Shown: piece by piece, positions 16,909 to 25,412 of the stretch
How the letters are laid out: each line of letters starts with the position of its first letter
How positions within the stretch are numbered: position 1 is the stretch's first letter
Origin: Thermasporomyces sp040195635
Lineage (GTDB): Bacteria; Actinomycetota; Actinomycetes; Propionibacteriales; Actinopolymorphaceae
Direction: 5' to 3'
NCBI RefSeq assembly: GCF_040195635.1
Contig: NZ_JBEFTX010000025.1
Location: 45,972 to 109,971 of the forward strand
Length of the DNA stretch: 64,000 bases
Notes under the pieces: generated by a model
What the model was told of the DNA's origin: nothing
Database searches by the model: none
Seen by the model: the letters and a program-made list of their open reading frames with translations, nothing else
Made by a program: the position numbers and the translations under genes

Positions 16909-17829
16909 ATGAGTGACACAACCACCGGCGCCTTCCGATTGGTGCGTCGGGGCTATGAGCCATCCCAGGTCGACCACCGCATCAGGCATCTCAACGAGGC
17001 TGTGGACGCCTCCCGCCGTCAGTCGGTTGAGCTGGCCAGGCGGGTGGAGGAACTGGAAGCCAAGGCGTCCAGCCGAAGCGACGACTCGAAGGGGTCGGAG
17101 CCGTCGTTCGCCGAGTTCGGCGAGCGGATCGGCCGCATCCTCGCACTGGCCGAGGAGGAGGCAGCCGACCTGCGTTCGGTTGCGGCCGCCCAGGCCGACG
17201 AGGTACGCCAGGAAGCCCAGCAGGCCGCCATCGAGATCCGCAAGGAAGCCGAGCGTTACGCGGGCGAGAAGCGCAAGGAAGCCACCGGCGAGGCCGAGGA
17301 GATCGTCGGCGAGGCCAGGGACCGGGCGGGCGAGATCGTCGACGCCGCCGAGCACGACGCGGTGGCGCGCCGCGAGGAGGGCGAGGCCGTCTTCGAGCAG
17401 CAGCGGGCGAAGGCCGCCCAGGCTGCCGCCGACCTGGAGAAGACCCTGGCGCAGCGCCGGGAGCGTGCCGAGCAGGACCTCGTCGAGCGCACAGCAGCCG
17501 CCGAGCAGCACCTGGCCGCGGTGCTCGAACGCTCCGAGCAGACCCACGCCGAAGCCGAGCGTACGCACGCCGAGGCGATGCAGAAGGCCGAGCGCGCCGT
17601 CGACGACGCCCAGCGCAAGGCGCACGAGATCGTGTCCGAGGCAAAGACCCGGGCCGACCGGATCCGCAGCGAATCCGACCGCGAGCTCAAGGCGCTCACC
17701 CAGCGGCGGGACAGTATCAACGCGCAGCTGTCCAACGTGCGCCAGATGCTCGCCACGCTGTCCGGCACGGACCCGTCGGCTCTGCTCGGTGCCGCCGGAC
17801 TGAGTGGTGACCAGCAGCCGGCCAAGTAG
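16909..17829 (+). CDS. filP: FilP-like intermediate-filament-type coiled-coil protein
   Basis: Cytoskeletal protein of 306 residues. The N-terminus (TGAFRLVRRGYEPSQVDHRI) is the DivIVA-like start typical of FilP, followed by a near-continuous Ala/Glu/Arg coiled coil (about residues 30-285). The C-terminal segment RIRSESDRELKALTQRRD and INAQLSNVRQMLATL closely resembles my memory of S. coelicolor FilP, as does length. FilP forms filaments that give hyphae rigidity and works with DivIVA and Scy in tip growth, so this suggests a hyphal or polar-growing organism. Older annotations call the family 'cellulose-binding protein'. ATG at 16909 follows GAGGACGAG. Confidence 0.88.
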   Translation: MSDTTTGAFRLVRRGYEPSQVDHRIRHLNEAVDASRRQSVELARRVEELEAKASSRSDDSKGSEPSFAEFGERIGRILALAEEEAADLRSVAAAQADEVRQEAQQAAIEIRKEAERYAGEKRKEATGEAEEIVGEARDRAGEIVDAAEHDAVARREEGEAVFEQQRAKAAQAAADLEKTLAQRRERAEQDLVERTAAAEQHLAAVLERSEQTHAEAERTHAEAMQKAERAVDDAQRKAHEIVSEAKTRADRIRSESDRELKALTQRRDSINAQLSNVRQMLATLSGTDPSALLGAAGLSGDQQPAK

Positions 17830-18038
17830 GGCTCGTAACCCGTCCGAGCACGGGTGTCGGGCATAGTCTCGGGCAACTGAGCGTTGCCCTCGTGAGGGCT
17901 CCGGTTCGCCGACCCGCACGAGAACGCTGTGCGGCCGGGGGTACCTGCCAGGACGATCCGTCCGAACCAGGTGCCTCCGGCCGGTTGTTTGTTGCCAACG
18001 GCCAGGCGTCGGTTGGCCCGAGACCTGTCGAGGTGGAC

Positions 18039-18707
18039 ATGGCGTACCTGCTGTCGGTCAATGTCGGGAAGTCGCGGCCCAACCCGCACAAGGACGTCGG
18101 CGTCACCGGCATCGACAAGCGGCCCAGCGACCAGCCGGTCGAGGTGCGCGCGCCGGGGCCGAAGGGCGGCGGGCTCGGCAGCGGGCTCGTCGGTGACTTC
18201 ATCGCCGACCGGAAGAATCACGGCGGCGACGACCAGGCGGTCTATGCCTACGCCCGGGAGGACCTTGACGCCTGGGCGGCGGAGCTGGGGCGTCCACTCT
18301 CCAACGGTTCGTTCGGCGAGAACCTCACCACCACCGGGCTGGACGTCACCGGCGCCCGGATCGGCGAGCGGTGGCAGGTGGGCTCCGAAGTCGTGCTGGA
18401 GGTGGCGGTCCCGCGGATCCCGTGCGCGACGTTCGTCGGCTGGCTGGGTGAGCGCGGGTGGATCAAGACCTTCACCCAGCGCGCGATTCCTGGTGCCTAC
18501 CTCCGGGTGGTCTCGCCGGGTCGTGTCGGACCGGGTGACGAGGTGGCCGTGGTCGAACGACCCTCGCACGACGTCACCATCGGTCTGGTCTTCAGGGCGT
18601 TGACCCTCGAGCCGGAGCTGCTGGCGAAGCTGCTGGTGGCGGAGGCACTTCCGGAGGATGTCCGGGATCGCGCCCGCCGCCGGTTGCCGTTCGCTCTCGA
18701 CGACTGA
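18039..18707 (+). CDS. MOSC-domain protein, YiiM-like
   Basis: Protein of 222 residues with a MOSC domain, which binds sulfurated molybdenum cofactor. Family motifs include GLVGDFIADRKNHGGDDQAVYAY, SNGSFGENLTTTGLD and PRIPCATFVGW, the last with the conserved Cys. The layout matches YiiM, which in E. coli reduces N-hydroxylated bases such as 6-N-hydroxylaminopurine. The electron donor is not encoded nearby. ATG at 18039 has GAGGTGG just upstream. It lies 209 bp after filP and is not clearly co-transcribed. Confidence 0.88.
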   Translation: MAYLLSVNVGKSRPNPHKDVGVTGIDKRPSDQPVEVRAPGPKGGGLGSGLVGDFIADRKNHGGDDQAVYAYAREDLDAWAAELGRPLSNGSFGENLTTTGLDVTGARIGERWQVGSEVVLEVAVPRIPCATFVGWLGERGWIKTFTQRAIPGAYLRVVSPGRVGPGDEVAVVERPSHDVTIGLVFRALTLEPELLAKLLVAEALPEDVRDRARRRLPFALDD

Positions 18708-18788
18708 CGCGCATCGCTTGTGCGAGCGGTGCCCCAGCGGCGCCGCTCCACGCCGCGTCGTACCCCGGCCGAGAGGCCGTGAGCATTT

Positions 18789-18812
18789 CACAACCGTCGC
18801 GGAACGGTTGTG
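18789..18812. promoter_or_regulatory. Inverted repeat upstream of the amine oxidase operon
   Basis: CACAACCG and CGGTTGTG form a perfect 8-bp dyad with an 8-nt centre, 62 bp before the amine oxidase start. A likely operator for a dimeric regulator of this two-gene operon; the regulator is not in the window. Confidence 0.5.
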
Positions 18813-18873
18813 ATATTTGTGCGCAACACCCGCCCCCCACGGTTGATGCCGTCGTCAATCGTTGGAGGGGTGG

Positions 18874-20478
18874 ATGAAAACAGGCGGGACGCGACGCGAC
18901 TTCCTGAAGGCCGTCGGTGTGGCTGGGGGAGCAGGCGTTCTGTACGAAACGATGGGCGCGCTCGGTCTGGCGCCCACGCCGGCACAGGCGGCGGTTCAGG
19001 ACTTCGCACCTCCGCGTGCGGCAGACCTCAAGACCAGCGGCCGAGGCGCACCGAAGGTCCTGGTCCTTGGTGCCGGCATCGCCGGACTCACCACGGCGTA
19101 CGAACTCGGCAAGGCTGGCTACACATGCCGGGTCCTGGAAGCCAAGGGCCGCCCGGGTGGTCGCAACTGGACAGTGCGTGGTGGCACCGAGCTACGCGAT
19201 CTCGACGGGCACGTGCAGCGGGCCAGCTTCTCCAAAGGCGAGTACATGAACGCCGGTCCGGCGAGGATCGCGCAGTCGATGGTGACGCTGGACTACTGCC
19301 GCGAACTCGGAGTCGCCCTGGAGCCGTTCGTCAACCAGAACGCGGATGCGTACATCCACCACGACAACGCGGGCGCCCTCAGTGGGAAGTCGACGCGCTG
19401 GCGGACCGCGAAGGCGGACGTGTACGGCTATGTCTCGGAGCTTCTCGCCAAGGCCACCGACCGCGGTGCGCTCGACGCCGAGCTGAGTTCGCAGGACAAG
19501 GAGCGGGTGCTTGCCTTCCTGCGGGATTTCGGTGCGATCGGCGGCAAGGACCAGAACTTCGCCTACACGGGGACAAGCCGACGCGGCTACACCGTCGAGC
19601 CGGGCGCGGGTGACGAGGCGGGCACCGTCCTCGGTCCTCCGCCGTCGATGACGGACGTGTTCGCGAGCCTGTACGGCAGGAGGTTCTCGTTCGAGTTCGG
19701 CTACGACCAGGCGATGATGATGCTGCAGCCGGTGGGCGGCATGGACCGGATCGCGTACGCGCTGGCCGAGGCGGTCGGCAGCGAGCGGATCTCCTACCGC
19801 TGCGAGGTGAAGAGCATCACGGACCTCGCCGAGGGCGTCGAGGTGACCTACACCGATGCGGGCGGGCGGGAACGCGTCGAGCGGGCGGACTACTGCGTGG
19901 CGACACTCCAGCCGATGGTGCTGGCGAAGATCCCGCACAACCTCGGCGCCGATGTCAAGGCGGCCTTGACATATCCCGTGGCGAACCCGGTCGGCAAGAT
20001 GGGTCTGGAGTACACCAGCCGGTGGTGGGAGGAGCGCGACCGCATCTACGGCGGGATCACGCCGACGGACCTCGACATCGCCCAGATCTGGTACCCGTCG
20101 TACGGCTTCCACGGCAAGCGCGGCACGCTCGTCGGCTACTACCACTTCGGTGCCAACGCGACGGCGTACGGCCAGCTCACACCGGCGCAACGCGTCGAGC
20201 GCGCGGTCGCTGCCGGAGTGAAGATCCACGGTGAGGTCTATCGCTCGAAGCTGGCCTCGACCTTCTCGGTGGCCTGGCACCGCACACCGCACATCGAGGG
20301 CGGCTGGGTGTCGTGGCCGTCCCGCACCAGTGGGGAGTACGCCCTGCTCAACAAACCGGCTGGACACGTCTACTTCGCCGGCGACTGGCTGAGCTACTTC
20401 ATCGCCTGGCAGGCGGGCGCTTTCGACTCCGCGCGCAAGGTCGTGACCGAGCTGCACGAGAGGGTGATGGCGGCATGA
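18874..20478 (+). CDS. Exported flavin monoamine oxidase
   Basis: FAD-dependent amine oxidase of 534 residues. A Tat signal begins TRRDFLKAVGVAGGAGVL, so the folded flavoprotein is exported. The Rossmann motif VLVLGAGIAGL (residues 63-72) is followed by VLEAKGRPGGRN, and the C-terminal FAD motif reads HVYFAGDWLSYFIAWQAGAFDSA. It oxidises an amine to an imine with release of H2O2; related actinobacterial enzymes act on L-amino acids or phenylalkylamines, and the substrate here is unknown. ATG at 18874 follows GGAGGGG. The stop overlaps the start of a Rid gene (ATGA), which suggests the imine product is passed on. Confidence 0.9.
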   Translation: MKTGGTRRDFLKAVGVAGGAGVLYETMGALGLAPTPAQAAVQDFAPPRAADLKTSGRGAPKVLVLGAGIAGLTTAYELGKAGYTCRVLEAKGRPGGRNWTVRGGTELRDLDGHVQRASFSKGEYMNAGPARIAQSMVTLDYCRELGVALEPFVNQNADAYIHHDNAGALSGKSTRWRTAKADVYGYVSELLAKATDRGALDAELSSQDKERVLAFLRDFGAIGGKDQNFAYTGTSRRGYTVEPGAGDEAGTVLGPPPSMTDVFASLYGRRFSFEFGYDQAMMMLQPVGGMDRIAYALAEAVGSERISYRCEVKSITDLAEGVEVTYTDAGGRERVERADYCVATLQPMVLAKIPHNLGADVKAALTYPVANPVGKMGLEYTSRWWEERDRIYGGITPTDLDIAQIWYPSYGFHGKRGTLVGYYHFGANATAYGQLTPAQRVERAVAAGVKIHGEVYRSKLASTFSVAWHRTPHIEGGWVSWPSRTSGEYALLNKPAGHVYFAGDWLSYFIAWQAGAFDSARKVVTELHERVMAA

Positions 20479-21194
20479 GGCGAGGAGACGAACGCGACTG
20501 GCTCTCGGCGGGTGGAAACGTCCGCCGGGCCGCCCGGATGCGGCGGCCGGCTGGGATGCGGCGGGTGCTGGCGGCCGCATGCGTCGGGGTGGCGGTGCTC
20601 GGGACGGCGACGGCCGCTACCGCCGGCGGTGTGATGCCGCGGCCGAAGGAGGTCCGCGTCATGCTGCCGCCGGACAACTCCAACCCCGCGATCGCGAACG
20701 GCGTCGCCACCGGTTCGGAGGTGGCGTTCTACACCTCCAGCGGGCTGGGCCCCGCGCAGGCGAATCCTTCGGCGCCTGCCGGATCGCCGGAGCGGTGCAC
20801 GGATCCGTCGCTGTTTCCAGGCGGCACCTGGCCCGAGGGCGTCACTGTGACCGAGGCGCAGGCGCTCAGTGCCCTGTCGCGCATCACCGAGAACCTCGCC
20901 GCGGCCGGACTGACGGTCGACGACGTGATCACGATGAAGGCGTACCTCATGCGACCGGCCGGCGCCTCGGCGGCCGACTATGCGGGCTGGAATCGGGCGT
21001 ACCGACAGTTCTTCGCCAACATCGACCTGGCGACCGGGCAGGTCGTTCCCGTCCCGTTCGGCACCGGCGAACCTGGACCACCGCTCGTTGCCACGAAGGC
21101 GCGTCCGGCGCGGGCGACCACCGAGGTGGCCGGCCTCGCCGTGGGCTGCTGGCTGGTCGAGGTCGAGGTGATGGCGGCCTATCGGTCCCGGTGA
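20475..21194 (+). CDS. Exported Rid-family imine hydrolase partner of the amine oxidase
   Basis: Rid/YjgF-fold protein of 239 residues with an N-terminal extension. A signal peptide (about residues 27-51, MRRVLAAACVGVAVLGTATAATAGG) predicts export. The Rid core includes NGVATGSEVAFYTSSGLGP, QALSALSRITENLAAAGLTVDDVITMKAYL and ATTEVAGLAVGCWLVEVEVMAAY. The segment between VPVPFGTGEPGPP and the end aligns with the part of Rid proteins that holds the ligand, though the usual Arg-Ser-AVGV segment is altered here to ATTEVAGLAV. ATGA overlap with the oxidase strongly implies joint function: hydrolysis of the imine to a carbonyl and ammonia outside the membrane. Confidence 0.87.
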   Translation: MRRGDERDWLSAGGNVRRAARMRRPAGMRRVLAAACVGVAVLGTATAATAGGVMPRPKEVRVMLPPDNSNPAIANGVATGSEVAFYTSSGLGPAQANPSAPAGSPERCTDPSLFPGGTWPEGVTVTEAQALSALSRITENLAAAGLTVDDVITMKAYLMRPAGASAADYAGWNRAYRQFFANIDLATGQVVPVPFGTGEPGPPLVATKARPARATTEVAGLAVGCWLVEVEVMAAYRSR

Positions 21195-21237
21195 CGTGTC
21201 CCCGGCCGGGTTACGCGTTGTGGCCCGGCCGAGGCGG

Positions 21238-22143
21238 TCAGGTGATGTCGAGGACGGCCTTGCCGGCGACTTGGCGCCCGACGAGTGCGTCGGCAGCCTC
21301 CTCGGCTCGCTCCCAGCTGCCGCGCCAGCCGATCTGCGGATCCAGCTTGTCGGCCGCGAGGAGGCCGACAAGATAGCCGAGGTCGCCGGCGAGATGGCCG
21401 CCCATGGTGAACGCCTCGATGCTGCGACGGATCCCGACCGTGGCGTACGGCGCGAAGACGGTCGGCTCGTTGGCGGTGCCGCCGATGGACTGGAGTGAGC
21501 CGTTCTCGGCGAGGAGGGCGAACGCGTCGGCCAGCTGCTGGCCGCCCACGTTGTCGATGACGCCGCGTACCGGCTGGTCGATGCCGTCCAGGCCGACGAC
21601 GATCTGCGCCGCACCGATCTCGGTCAGCCCGGCGCCGCGCTCGGGGCGGCCGACGCTCGCGATCACCTGGGCGCCGGCGATGGCCGCCAGCTGGACGGCG
21701 AACCTGCCGACACCACCGGACGCGCCGGTGACGAGGATGCGTTCGCCGGCGATGAAACCGAACCTGCGCAGTGCCCGCAGGGCCGTCACCCCGGCGACCG
21801 GAAGCGCACTCGCCGCGCCGAGGTCGACGCCGTCCGGTACGACCGCCATCTCCGCCGTGTCCGCCGCACGGAGTTCCGCCCAGGCGCCCTGGCCACCGAA
21901 CGTCACGACGCGGGACCCTTTGGCCGGCCCGGATCCGTCGCTCGCGGCCCGGACCAGCGTGCCGGCGCAGTCCCAGCCGAGGACCGTGCCCGGGACCTGG
22001 TGCTTGGCGCCGCTCAGCTCGCCGTAGTTGAGGGACGTCGCGGCGACCTTGACGAGGGCCTGCCCCGGCGCGGGGACAGGTTCGGGTGCCTCGGCGAGGC
22101 GGAGACCATGTGGTGCGGAGGGATCGGCGACAAGTGCACGCAT
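21238..22143 (-). CDS. Zinc-free MDR-family NAD(P)H:quinone oxidoreductase
   Basis: Medium-chain dehydrogenase/reductase of about 301 residues. GroES-like N-terminus (EPVPAPGQALVKVAATSLNYGELSG) and Rossmann motif TGASGGVGRFAVQLA are clear. Catalytic and structural zinc ligands of alcohol dehydrogenases are missing, as in quinone oxidoreductases and enoyl reductases. Starts at ATG 22143 or GTG 22152; neither has a strong ribosome site. It stands alone, convergent with the Rid gene, and its substrate is unknown. Confidence 0.87.
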   Translation of the reverse strand: MRALVADPSAPHGLRLAEAPEPVPAPGQALVKVAATSLNYGELSGAKHQVPGTVLGWDCAGTLVRAASDGSGPAKGSRVVTFGGQGAWAELRAADTAEMAVVPDGVDLGAASALPVAGVTALRALRRFGFIAGERILVTGASGGVGRFAVQLAAIAGAQVIASVGRPERGAGLTEIGAAQIVVGLDGIDQPVRGVIDNVGGQQLADAFALLAENGSLQSIGGTANEPTVFAPYATVGIRRSIEAFTMGGHLAGDLGYLVGLLAADKLDPQIGWRGSWERAEEAADALVGRQVAGKAVLDIT

Positions 22144-22232
22144 CAGGATCACATCCTGGTGATCGGGGTCGGGTCGAGGTGGTCGATGTCCGGGTGGTCA
22201 ACCCGCGGTCGCGGGCCGGCATTCCCAGGGTG

Positions 22233-22694
22233 TCAGCCGCGATGGGCGGCAACGACGCCGAGGGCGAAGGCGGCGCCGACGAGGGCCAGCAGTGCGTACG
22301 CCGAACGCCGGAACCTCACCCGCACGCCGTTGCGCTCCTCCGGCAGCGCGAACACCCGCCGCGGCCACTGCCGCCACGACACGTCGACGAAGACGGCCAG
22401 GGCAGCGAGGAGGAGTACGCCCTTGGCCGCGTGGATCCCGAGCGCGAGGGGCCGCTCGGGGTCGGCCGCGACGAGCAGGAGCGCACCGCCGGTGAGGGCG
22501 AGGGCGCCGATCAGTGCGAGCACCTTGGACCGGTTACCGCTCGCCATCGTGGTGAGGAACGCCTCGTGGGCCTCCTCATCCGTACCGAAGAATCGCGCGG
22601 CCTTGGGCTGCACCACGGCGAGGCTGTAGACCATCCCACCCACCCACGCGGTCGCCACCCCCACATGCGCGAGCAGGAGAACGATCCGCAGCAT
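22233..22694 (-). CDS. CopD-like four-helix membrane protein
   Basis: Integral membrane protein of 153 residues with four predicted helices. The start MLRIVLLLAHVGVATAWVGGMVYSLAV has the His-x-Trp-Gly-Gly pattern of the CopD/DUF4149-like group. A functional link to copper is only suggested by family; no CopC-like protein is adjacent. ATG at 22694. The gene lies just downstream of acs on the same strand (36 bp gap) and may be co-transcribed. Confidence 0.75.
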   Translation of the reverse strand: MLRIVLLLAHVGVATAWVGGMVYSLAVVQPKAARFFGTDEEAHEAFLTTMASGNRSKVLALIGALALTGGALLLVAADPERPLALGIHAAKGVLLLAALAVFVDVSWRQWPRRVFALPEERNGVRVRFRRSAYALLALVGAAFALGVVAAHRG

Positions 22695-22730
22695 CAGGTG
22701 CGACTCCCGTCGCCATGATCATGACGCACC

Positions 22731-24698
22731 CTACTCGTCGTCGGAAACTGCGCCCGGCTTGGCGAGGTTGGTCCGGATCAGGTCCATGACCGAGGAGTCG
22801 GTGAGCGTGGTGACGTCACCCAGCTCACGGTTCTCGGCCACGTCGCGCAGCAGCCGCCGCATGATCTTGCCCGACCGCGTCTTGGGCAGCTCCTCGACCA
22901 CCAGGATCTGCCGGGGCTTCGCGATCGGCCCGATCTCGCTGGCCACGTGGTCGCGCAGCACCTTCGCGATCTCCGGGCCGCCGTCGGCAGCGGCGCCGCG
23001 CAGGATCACGAACGCCACGACCGCCTGACCGGTTGTCGGGTCGGTGGCCCCGACCACTGCCGCCTCGGCCACCTTGGGATGCGACACCAACGCGGACTCG
23101 ATCTCGGTCGTCGACAGCCGGTGGCCGGAGACGTTCATCACGTCGTCGACCCGGCCGAGCAGCCAGATGTCGCCGTCCTCGTCCTTCTTGGCACCGTCAC
23201 CGGCGAAGTAACGGCCGGGGAAGCGGGACCAGTACGTGTCGACGTACCGCTCGTCGTCGCCCCACAGCGTCCGCAGCATCGACGGCCACGGCTCGGTGAG
23301 CACGAGATAACCACCCGAGCCGTTCGGCACCGGCGTGCCGGCGTCGTCGACGACGTCCGCGCTGATGCCCGGCAGCGGGGTCATCGCCGCACCCGGCTTG
23401 CCGCTCGTCACGCCCGGCAGCGGCGTGATCATGATCGCACCGGTCTCCGTCTGCCACCAGGTGTCGACGACGGGCGTACGGTCGCCGCCGACGTGGGTGC
23501 GGTACCAGATGTAGGCCTCGGGGTTGATCGGCTCGCCCACGCTGCCCAGCAGGCGCAGGCTGGACAGGTCGAACTTGGCCGGGATGTCCTCGCCCCACTT
23601 CATGAACGTACGAATGGCGGTGGGCGCGCAGTAGAGGATCGTCACACCGTACTTCGCGACAAGCTCCCACCAGCGGCCCTTGTGCGGGGTGTCGGGCGTC
23701 CCTTCGTACATCACGCTCGTCACGCCGTTGGCCAGTGGACCGTAGACGATGTAGGAGTGGCCGGTGACCCAGCCGATGTCGGCGGCGGTCCAGTAGACAT
23801 CGGTCTCGGGCTTGACGTCGAAGACCGCCCAGTGGGTCCATGCGACCTGGGTGAGGTAGCCGCCGGTCGTGTGCAGGATGCCCTTCGGCTTGCCGGTGGT
23901 GCCGCTCGTGTACATCACGTAGAGCGGGTGCTCGGCGTCGAACGCCTCCGGCGTGTGCTGGTCACTCTGGCGCTCCACGACATCGTGCCACCACACGTCG
24001 CGGGGCTCGGTCCAGTCGACGTCCTGGCCGGTCCGGCGTACGACGAGAACGCTCCGGACGTCGGGGCACTCCGCCAGTGCCTGGTCCACCTGCGGCTTGA
24101 GCGCGCTCGGCGCGCCGCGGCGGTAGCCGCCGTCGGAGGTGATGACCACGCGGGCGTCGCAGTCCTGGATCCGGTCGCGGAGGGCGGTCGCGGAGAAACC
24201 GCCGAACACGACCGTGTGCGGGGCGCCGATCCGGGCGCAGGCGAGCATCGCGACGACCGTCTCCGGGATCATCGGCATGTAGATCGCCACCCGGTCGCCG
24301 GCCTTGACGCCCAGCTCCACCAGGGCGTTGGCGGCCTTGGAGACCTCGCTCAGCAGGTCGGCGTAGGTGATCGTGCGGGTGTCGCCCGGCTCGCCCTCCC
24401 AGTGGAAGGCCACCTTGGCGCCATTGCCCGCCTCGACATGGCGGTCGACACAGTTGTACGCGGCGTTGATGCGGCCACCGACGAACCACTTCGCGAACGG
24501 CGCGTTGGTCCAGTCGAGGGTGGTGTCCCATTCGCGTTCCCAGTGCAGCCGACGGGCCTGCCGCTCCCAGAAGGCGAGGCGGTCGGCGCGGGCCTCGTCG
24601 TAGGTGGCCGCACCGACGTTCGCCCGGGCGGCGAGCTCGGGCGGCGGCGGGAACCGGCGATCCTCATGCAGAAGGTTCGACAGTGCTTCGCTGCTCAC
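22731..24698 (-). CDS. acsA: Acetyl-CoA synthetase
   Basis: AMP-forming acetate-CoA ligase of 655 residues, the usual length. The adenylation motif YTSGTTGKPKGILHTT, WWQTETGAIM and the C-terminal PKTRSGKIMRRLLRDVA with the regulatory acetylation Lys (K611) are all intact, so control by reversible acetylation is likely. The GTG at 24698 follows AGGGGAAG. With the acetate symporter genes at 25.4-27.4 kb it makes an acetate uptake-and-activation module, though a VOC gene and a palindrome lie between. Confidence 0.97.
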   Translation of the reverse strand: MSSEALSNLLHEDRRFPPPPELAARANVGAATYDEARADRLAFWERQARRLHWEREWDTTLDWTNAPFAKWFVGGRINAAYNCVDRHVEAGNGAKVAFHWEGEPGDTRTITYADLLSEVSKAANALVELGVKAGDRVAIYMPMIPETVVAMLACARIGAPHTVVFGGFSATALRDRIQDCDARVVITSDGGYRRGAPSALKPQVDQALAECPDVRSVLVVRRTGQDVDWTEPRDVWWHDVVERQSDQHTPEAFDAEHPLYVMYTSGTTGKPKGILHTTGGYLTQVAWTHWAVFDVKPETDVYWTAADIGWVTGHSYIVYGPLANGVTSVMYEGTPDTPHKGRWWELVAKYGVTILYCAPTAIRTFMKWGEDIPAKFDLSSLRLLGSVGEPINPEAYIWYRTHVGGDRTPVVDTWWQTETGAIMITPLPGVTSGKPGAAMTPLPGISADVVDDAGTPVPNGSGGYLVLTEPWPSMLRTLWGDDERYVDTYWSRFPGRYFAGDGAKKDEDGDIWLLGRVDDVMNVSGHRLSTTEIESALVSHPKVAEAAVVGATDPTTGQAVVAFVILRGAAADGGPEIAKVLRDHVASEIGPIAKPRQILVVEELPKTRSGKIMRRLLRDVAENRELGDVTTLTDSSVMDLIRTNLAKPGAVSDDE

Positions 24699-24797
24699 GG
24701 GTCGCTTCCCCTCTCTTGCCTTCGCTCATCCGGTCCGGATCGGATTGCTCCGCTGACCCTAACCCTCCGGGTCCGTCCAGGTCAGCAGGCCTGACCC

Positions 24798-24881
24798 CGG
24801 CCGGCGTTGATCAACGGTGGTCGAAACGGACATCACCGGTCCCACGCGTCCGCTTCTGGCACCGATGATCAACGCCGGCCG
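24798..24881. repeat. Long-palindrome element of a third family
   Basis: CGGCCGGCGTTGATCA (24798-24813) is repeated inverted at 24866-24881. Pairing continues inward with few mismatches (ACGGTGGTCGAAACGGAC against GTCCGCTTCTGGCACCGA), giving arms of about 34 bp and an 84-bp element. It lies between the end of the VOC gene and the start of acs, so it is in the acs promoter region. Confidence 0.8.
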
Positions 24882-24890
24882 CAGGTGTGA

Positions 24891-25259
24891 TCAGCCGCCC
24901 GCCGCCGCGAGGTGGACGCAGTTGCCGGCCGGGTCGATGACGACGAACTCCCGGCCCCACGGCTGCTCCGATATCGCGGTGATCACCGTGCCGTCGACCT
25001 CGCGGTCGGCCGGCACATGTCGAGACCATTCCGCGTGCAGGTCCTCGACGTTGTCGACGCGGAGCCAGGTCATGGTGTTGTCGGGGACGACCTGATCCTG
25101 GACCGAGGCGATGAAGATCTCGATGTCGTCGCGCCGCACGATCGCGAAACCGTCACCGACGATGCCGCCATCGAATCCGAGCTTCTCGACCCAGAACTTC
25201 GTATTCGCTTCGACGTCGACCGCGGCGAGGACGGGTACCGCTTGGGTGAATCGAGCCAT
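24891..25259 (-). CDS. VOC-superfamily (glyoxalase/bleomycin-resistance-like) protein
   Basis: Small vicinal-oxygen-chelate protein of 122 residues: PVLAAVDVEANTKFWVEKLGF at the start and WGREFVVIDPAGNCVHLAAAGG at the end match a one-domain VOC dimer. A bleomycin-binding-like fold is likely (VEDLHAEWS, TAISEQPWGREF), but drug binding cannot be shown. ATG at 25259 has AGGAGAG 5-6 nt upstream. Confidence 0.85.
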   Translation of the reverse strand: MARFTQAVPVLAAVDVEANTKFWVEKLGFDGGIVGDGFAIVRRDDIEIFIASVQDQVVPDNTMTWLRVDNVEDLHAEWSRHVPADREVDGTVITAISEQPWGREFVVIDPAGNCVHLAAAGG

Positions 25260-25412
25260 GTCAGCTCTCCTGTCTGCCTGTGGTCCGCATTCCAGGCAGC
25301 TCGGGCGGGTCGATCCGCTTCCGGGCTCGGCGGCCATCGGCCGGCTCGTCGAAGGTAGCTCGGCGGCGATGACGAGATACCTCCGACAAGTCCGCCTGCA
25401 GGTCGTACCTCC

